DNA from: Saccoglossus kowalevskii
Lineage: Eukaryota > Hemichordata > Enteropneusta > Harrimaniidae
NCBI RefSeq assembly: GCF_000003605.2
Contig: NW_003116864.1
Span: 62,001 to 126,000 of the forward strand
DNA: 64,000 nucleotides
Direction of reading: 5' to 3'
Position numbers and translations under genes: made by a program. The notes beneath the pieces are model-generated. The model was given only the letters and a program-made list of their open reading frames with translations. It was not told the origin of the DNA and ran no database searches. Shown here piece after piece: positions 62,635-64,000 of the stretch (the stretch's first letter is position 1; the number at the start of each line of letters is the position of its first letter).

Positions 62635-63515
62635 CTGCCGTTATAAAGTATGAAAAACGTATAAAAACCATGTAAAGCCTTCGATGTTAGCAACTTGTCA
62701 TATGAGCCAGCCGTAAAAGGTACAAACAAACAACTTAAAACTTGAAAAGCGATTGAAAAGTTGTTAGATATGCGTGTATATTTCCCCTAAGTAATTTCAT
62801 ATAGAACCCCGCAGTAAAATTTTTTAAAATAAGTAAAAGTCTAAAAATATCATTCATGTTCGCAGATTGTACCACTGTCCAAGTGTAAAAGGATAAACAA
62901 AGTGCTTACAAAGTTGTGAAAAGCTAGTGCAAAGTTGTCAGATTTACATGGAAATGTTACTTATGGTGTTAAATTACCGAGACCTGGAGTTAAATGTTCG
63001 GAAAAGTAAATAAATATTTCGTAAAATGCCGTTTGAATATCGTAGTTGCTCCCAAAGCACGTGGAATTTTGAAACATTCGCAAACATTTAATGGTCTCCA
63101 ATTTCAAAAAATGTCAAATGATTCTCATAGGTGAGTGGTCAGGTGATCAACTGATAATAAAAGTAAAGAACAATTGGTCGCGGTTAGTACCTGCATGGGA
63201 GACCAACTGAGACAACAGTCGGAGAATATGTTTTTGGCTTTGCCTTACACATTGAAATTACACTTACGCAATTTAGTGCATTATTTCATACTCTAATGTC
63301 AAACATTTAATAACAGAATTTGTGGAAATTTTTATAAAAGTTCCAGTACATGGAGAATTTTAAAAAATGCTTGTATTTTTAATGGAAAAACAGTTTTTGT
63401 AGTCTGCCCTATTTGATCTATAGCTGAAAAAAACAGCGTGCAAAGTTGTTCAAAGCGATTGCAAAGTTTGTAGATTTGCGTGTTTATTTGACCTAAATTG
63501 TTGCTATATCGAACC
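62635..63515 (+). repeat. Satellite unit 72 (H2, near-identical to unit 71)
   Basis: 881 bp. Same private markers as unit 71 from gtgtaaaagg to the end; differs near the start (gtatattt, atcattcatg). A very recent duplication or conversion. Confidence 0.92.
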
Positions 63516-64000
63516 CTGCCGTTATAAAGTATGAAAAACGTATAAAAACCATGTAAAGCCTTCGATGTTAGCAACTTGTCATATGAGCCAGCCGTAAAAG
63601 GTACAAACAAACAACTTAAAACTTGAAAAGCGATTGAAAAGTTGTTAGATATGCGTGTAAATTTCCCCTAAGTAATTTCATATAGAACCCCGCAGTAAAT
63701 TTTTTTAAAATATGTAAAAGTCTAAAAATATAATTTATGTTCACAGATTGTACCACTGTCCAAGTGTAAGATGATAAACAAAGTGCTTACAAAGTTGTGA
63801 AAAGCTAGTGCAAAGTTGTCAGATTTACATGGAAATGTTACCTATGGTGTTACCTTACCGAGACCTGGAGTTAAATGTTCGAAAAAAGTAAATAAATATT
63901 TCGTAAAATGCCGTTTGAATATCGTAGTTGCTCCCGAAACACATGGAATTTTGAAACGTTGGCAAACATTTAATGGTCTCCAATTTCAATAAATTTCAAA
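63516..64000 (+). repeat. Satellite unit 73 (H1, cut by window end)
   Basis: 485 bp visible. S1 P, S3-S4 H1, with gttcgaaaaaagtaaa shared with unit 46a. The array continues beyond the window. Confidence 0.9.

Larger units (their letters stand above)
1..64000 (+). repeat. Satellite DNA array, unit about 881 bp, all head to tail
   Basis: The same roughly 881-bp sequence recurs in one orientation over the whole window. Unit starts were placed at ctgccgttataaag or its ctggcg/ctggtg variants. Units are described by eight diagnostic sites (offset from unit start). S1 (1-45): P = gaaaaacgtataaaa, Q = gaaacacaaataaaa. S2 (~140): gtaaattt or gtatattt. S3 (~335): H1 ccttaccg, H2 aaattaccg, H3 cattaccg. 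S4 (~425): H1 cacatgg then cgttggc, H2 cacgtgg then cattcgc. S5 (~495): H1 aataggtaagtgg, H2 cataggtgagtgg. S6 (~590): H1 tatttttttgg, H2 tatgtttttgg. S7 (~700): H1 ttattataaaatttcc, H2 tttttataaaagttcc. S8 (~770): H1 gcagtctgcacc, H2 gtagtctgccc. No gene, rRNA, tRNA or transposon is visible between or inside units. A centromeric or other heterochromatic location is inferred from size and organisation only. Confidence 0.98.

Noticed and set aside
789-63610. Minus-strand open frames (63, 83 or 92 codons) as a tandem gene family
   Set aside because: They come from the repeat itself: many amino-acid-changing differences, variable ends depending on small indels near S8, no recognisable domain, and an opposing frame open on the other strand.
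1-64000. CRISPR array or bacterial repeat region
   Set aside because: Repeat unit is 881 bp with no short direct repeats and unique spacers, and there are no cas genes.
1-64000. Ribosomal RNA, 5S, histone or other tandem gene cluster
   Set aside because: No conserved rRNA segment, 5S internal promoter or histone-like frame is visible in the unit.
1-64000. Transposon or LTR-element origin of the unit
   Set aside because: No terminal inverted or long terminal repeats, no transposase or reverse-transcriptase frame and no target-site duplications at any junction, including 39962.
1-64000. Regular higher-order repeat of 881-bp units across the whole window
   Set aside because: The P/Q order and H1/H2 patterns along the 73 units show no constant period; only local two- and three-unit duplications are supported.
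1-64000. Firm call of a functional centromere
   Set aside because: Satellite organisation alone does not show centromere function; pericentromeric, subtelomeric or interstitial heterochromatin would look the same.

Overview
The whole window is one head-to-tail satellite DNA array; I see no gene in it. A unit of about 881 bp repeats from base 1 to base 64000 without leaving the array at either end, so the array is longer than 64 kb. Counting from the motif ctgccgttataaag (or ctggcg/ctggtg) I find 73 unit starts: 71 of the 72 intervals are simple units and one (39320-40633) is a fusion of two truncated units; the last unit is cut by the window edge. Most units are 879-883 bp. Base composition is AT-rich: unit 1 has about 33% G+C by hand count, with about 23 CpG, which is near the number expected by chance. 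This points to nuclear heterochromatin of a eukaryote, such as centromeric, pericentromeric or subtelomeric satellite. Nothing in the sequence identifies the species. The lack of CpG depletion fits an invertebrate or another lightly methylated genome better than a vertebrate, but this is weak evidence.

The array has nested structure. Each 881-bp unit is itself built from about five diverged subunits of about 176 bp (called A-E here). A, B and C align clearly; D and E are more diverged. So an ancestral satellite of nucleosome-repeat size appears to have been amplified as a pentamer, and the pentamer is now the repeating unit. Two units (19393-20100 and 21865-22575) have lost about 174 bp, exactly one subunit, at the same B/C junction.

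Along the array the units are mosaics of two main sequence forms, H1 and H2, with a minor H3 state at one site. They switch at different internal points, as expected from gene conversion and unequal crossing over. No strict higher-order period of 881-bp units runs through the window, but there are local block duplications: two-unit blocks at 13225-16749 and 52083-55599, a three-unit block at about 19.4-22.6 kb, and near-identical neighbours at 57-58 kb and 62-63.5 kb. Near-copies also lie tens of kb apart. The fusion at 39962-39983 carries a short ATGATT-repeat filler and is the only non-satellite sequence I see.

Region by region: 1-7.9 kb, H1 and H2 units with runs of P-form starts; 7.9-12.3 kb mainly H2; 13.2-16.7 kb the dimer duplication; 16.7-19.4 kb H1; 19.4-22.6 kb the deletion-bearing block; 22.6-32.3 kb mixed; 32.3-37.6 kb a long H2 run; 37.6-41.5 kb mixed, with the fusion; 41.5-52.1 kb mostly H1 mosaics; 52.1-61 kb dimer copies and mosaics; 61-63.5 kb H2 near-duplicates; then an H1 unit cut by the window end. 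Short open frames of 60-92 codons recur once per unit on both strands but look like by-products of the repeat, not genes. Several clusters of one-base run-length losses look more like consensus sequencing errors than biology.
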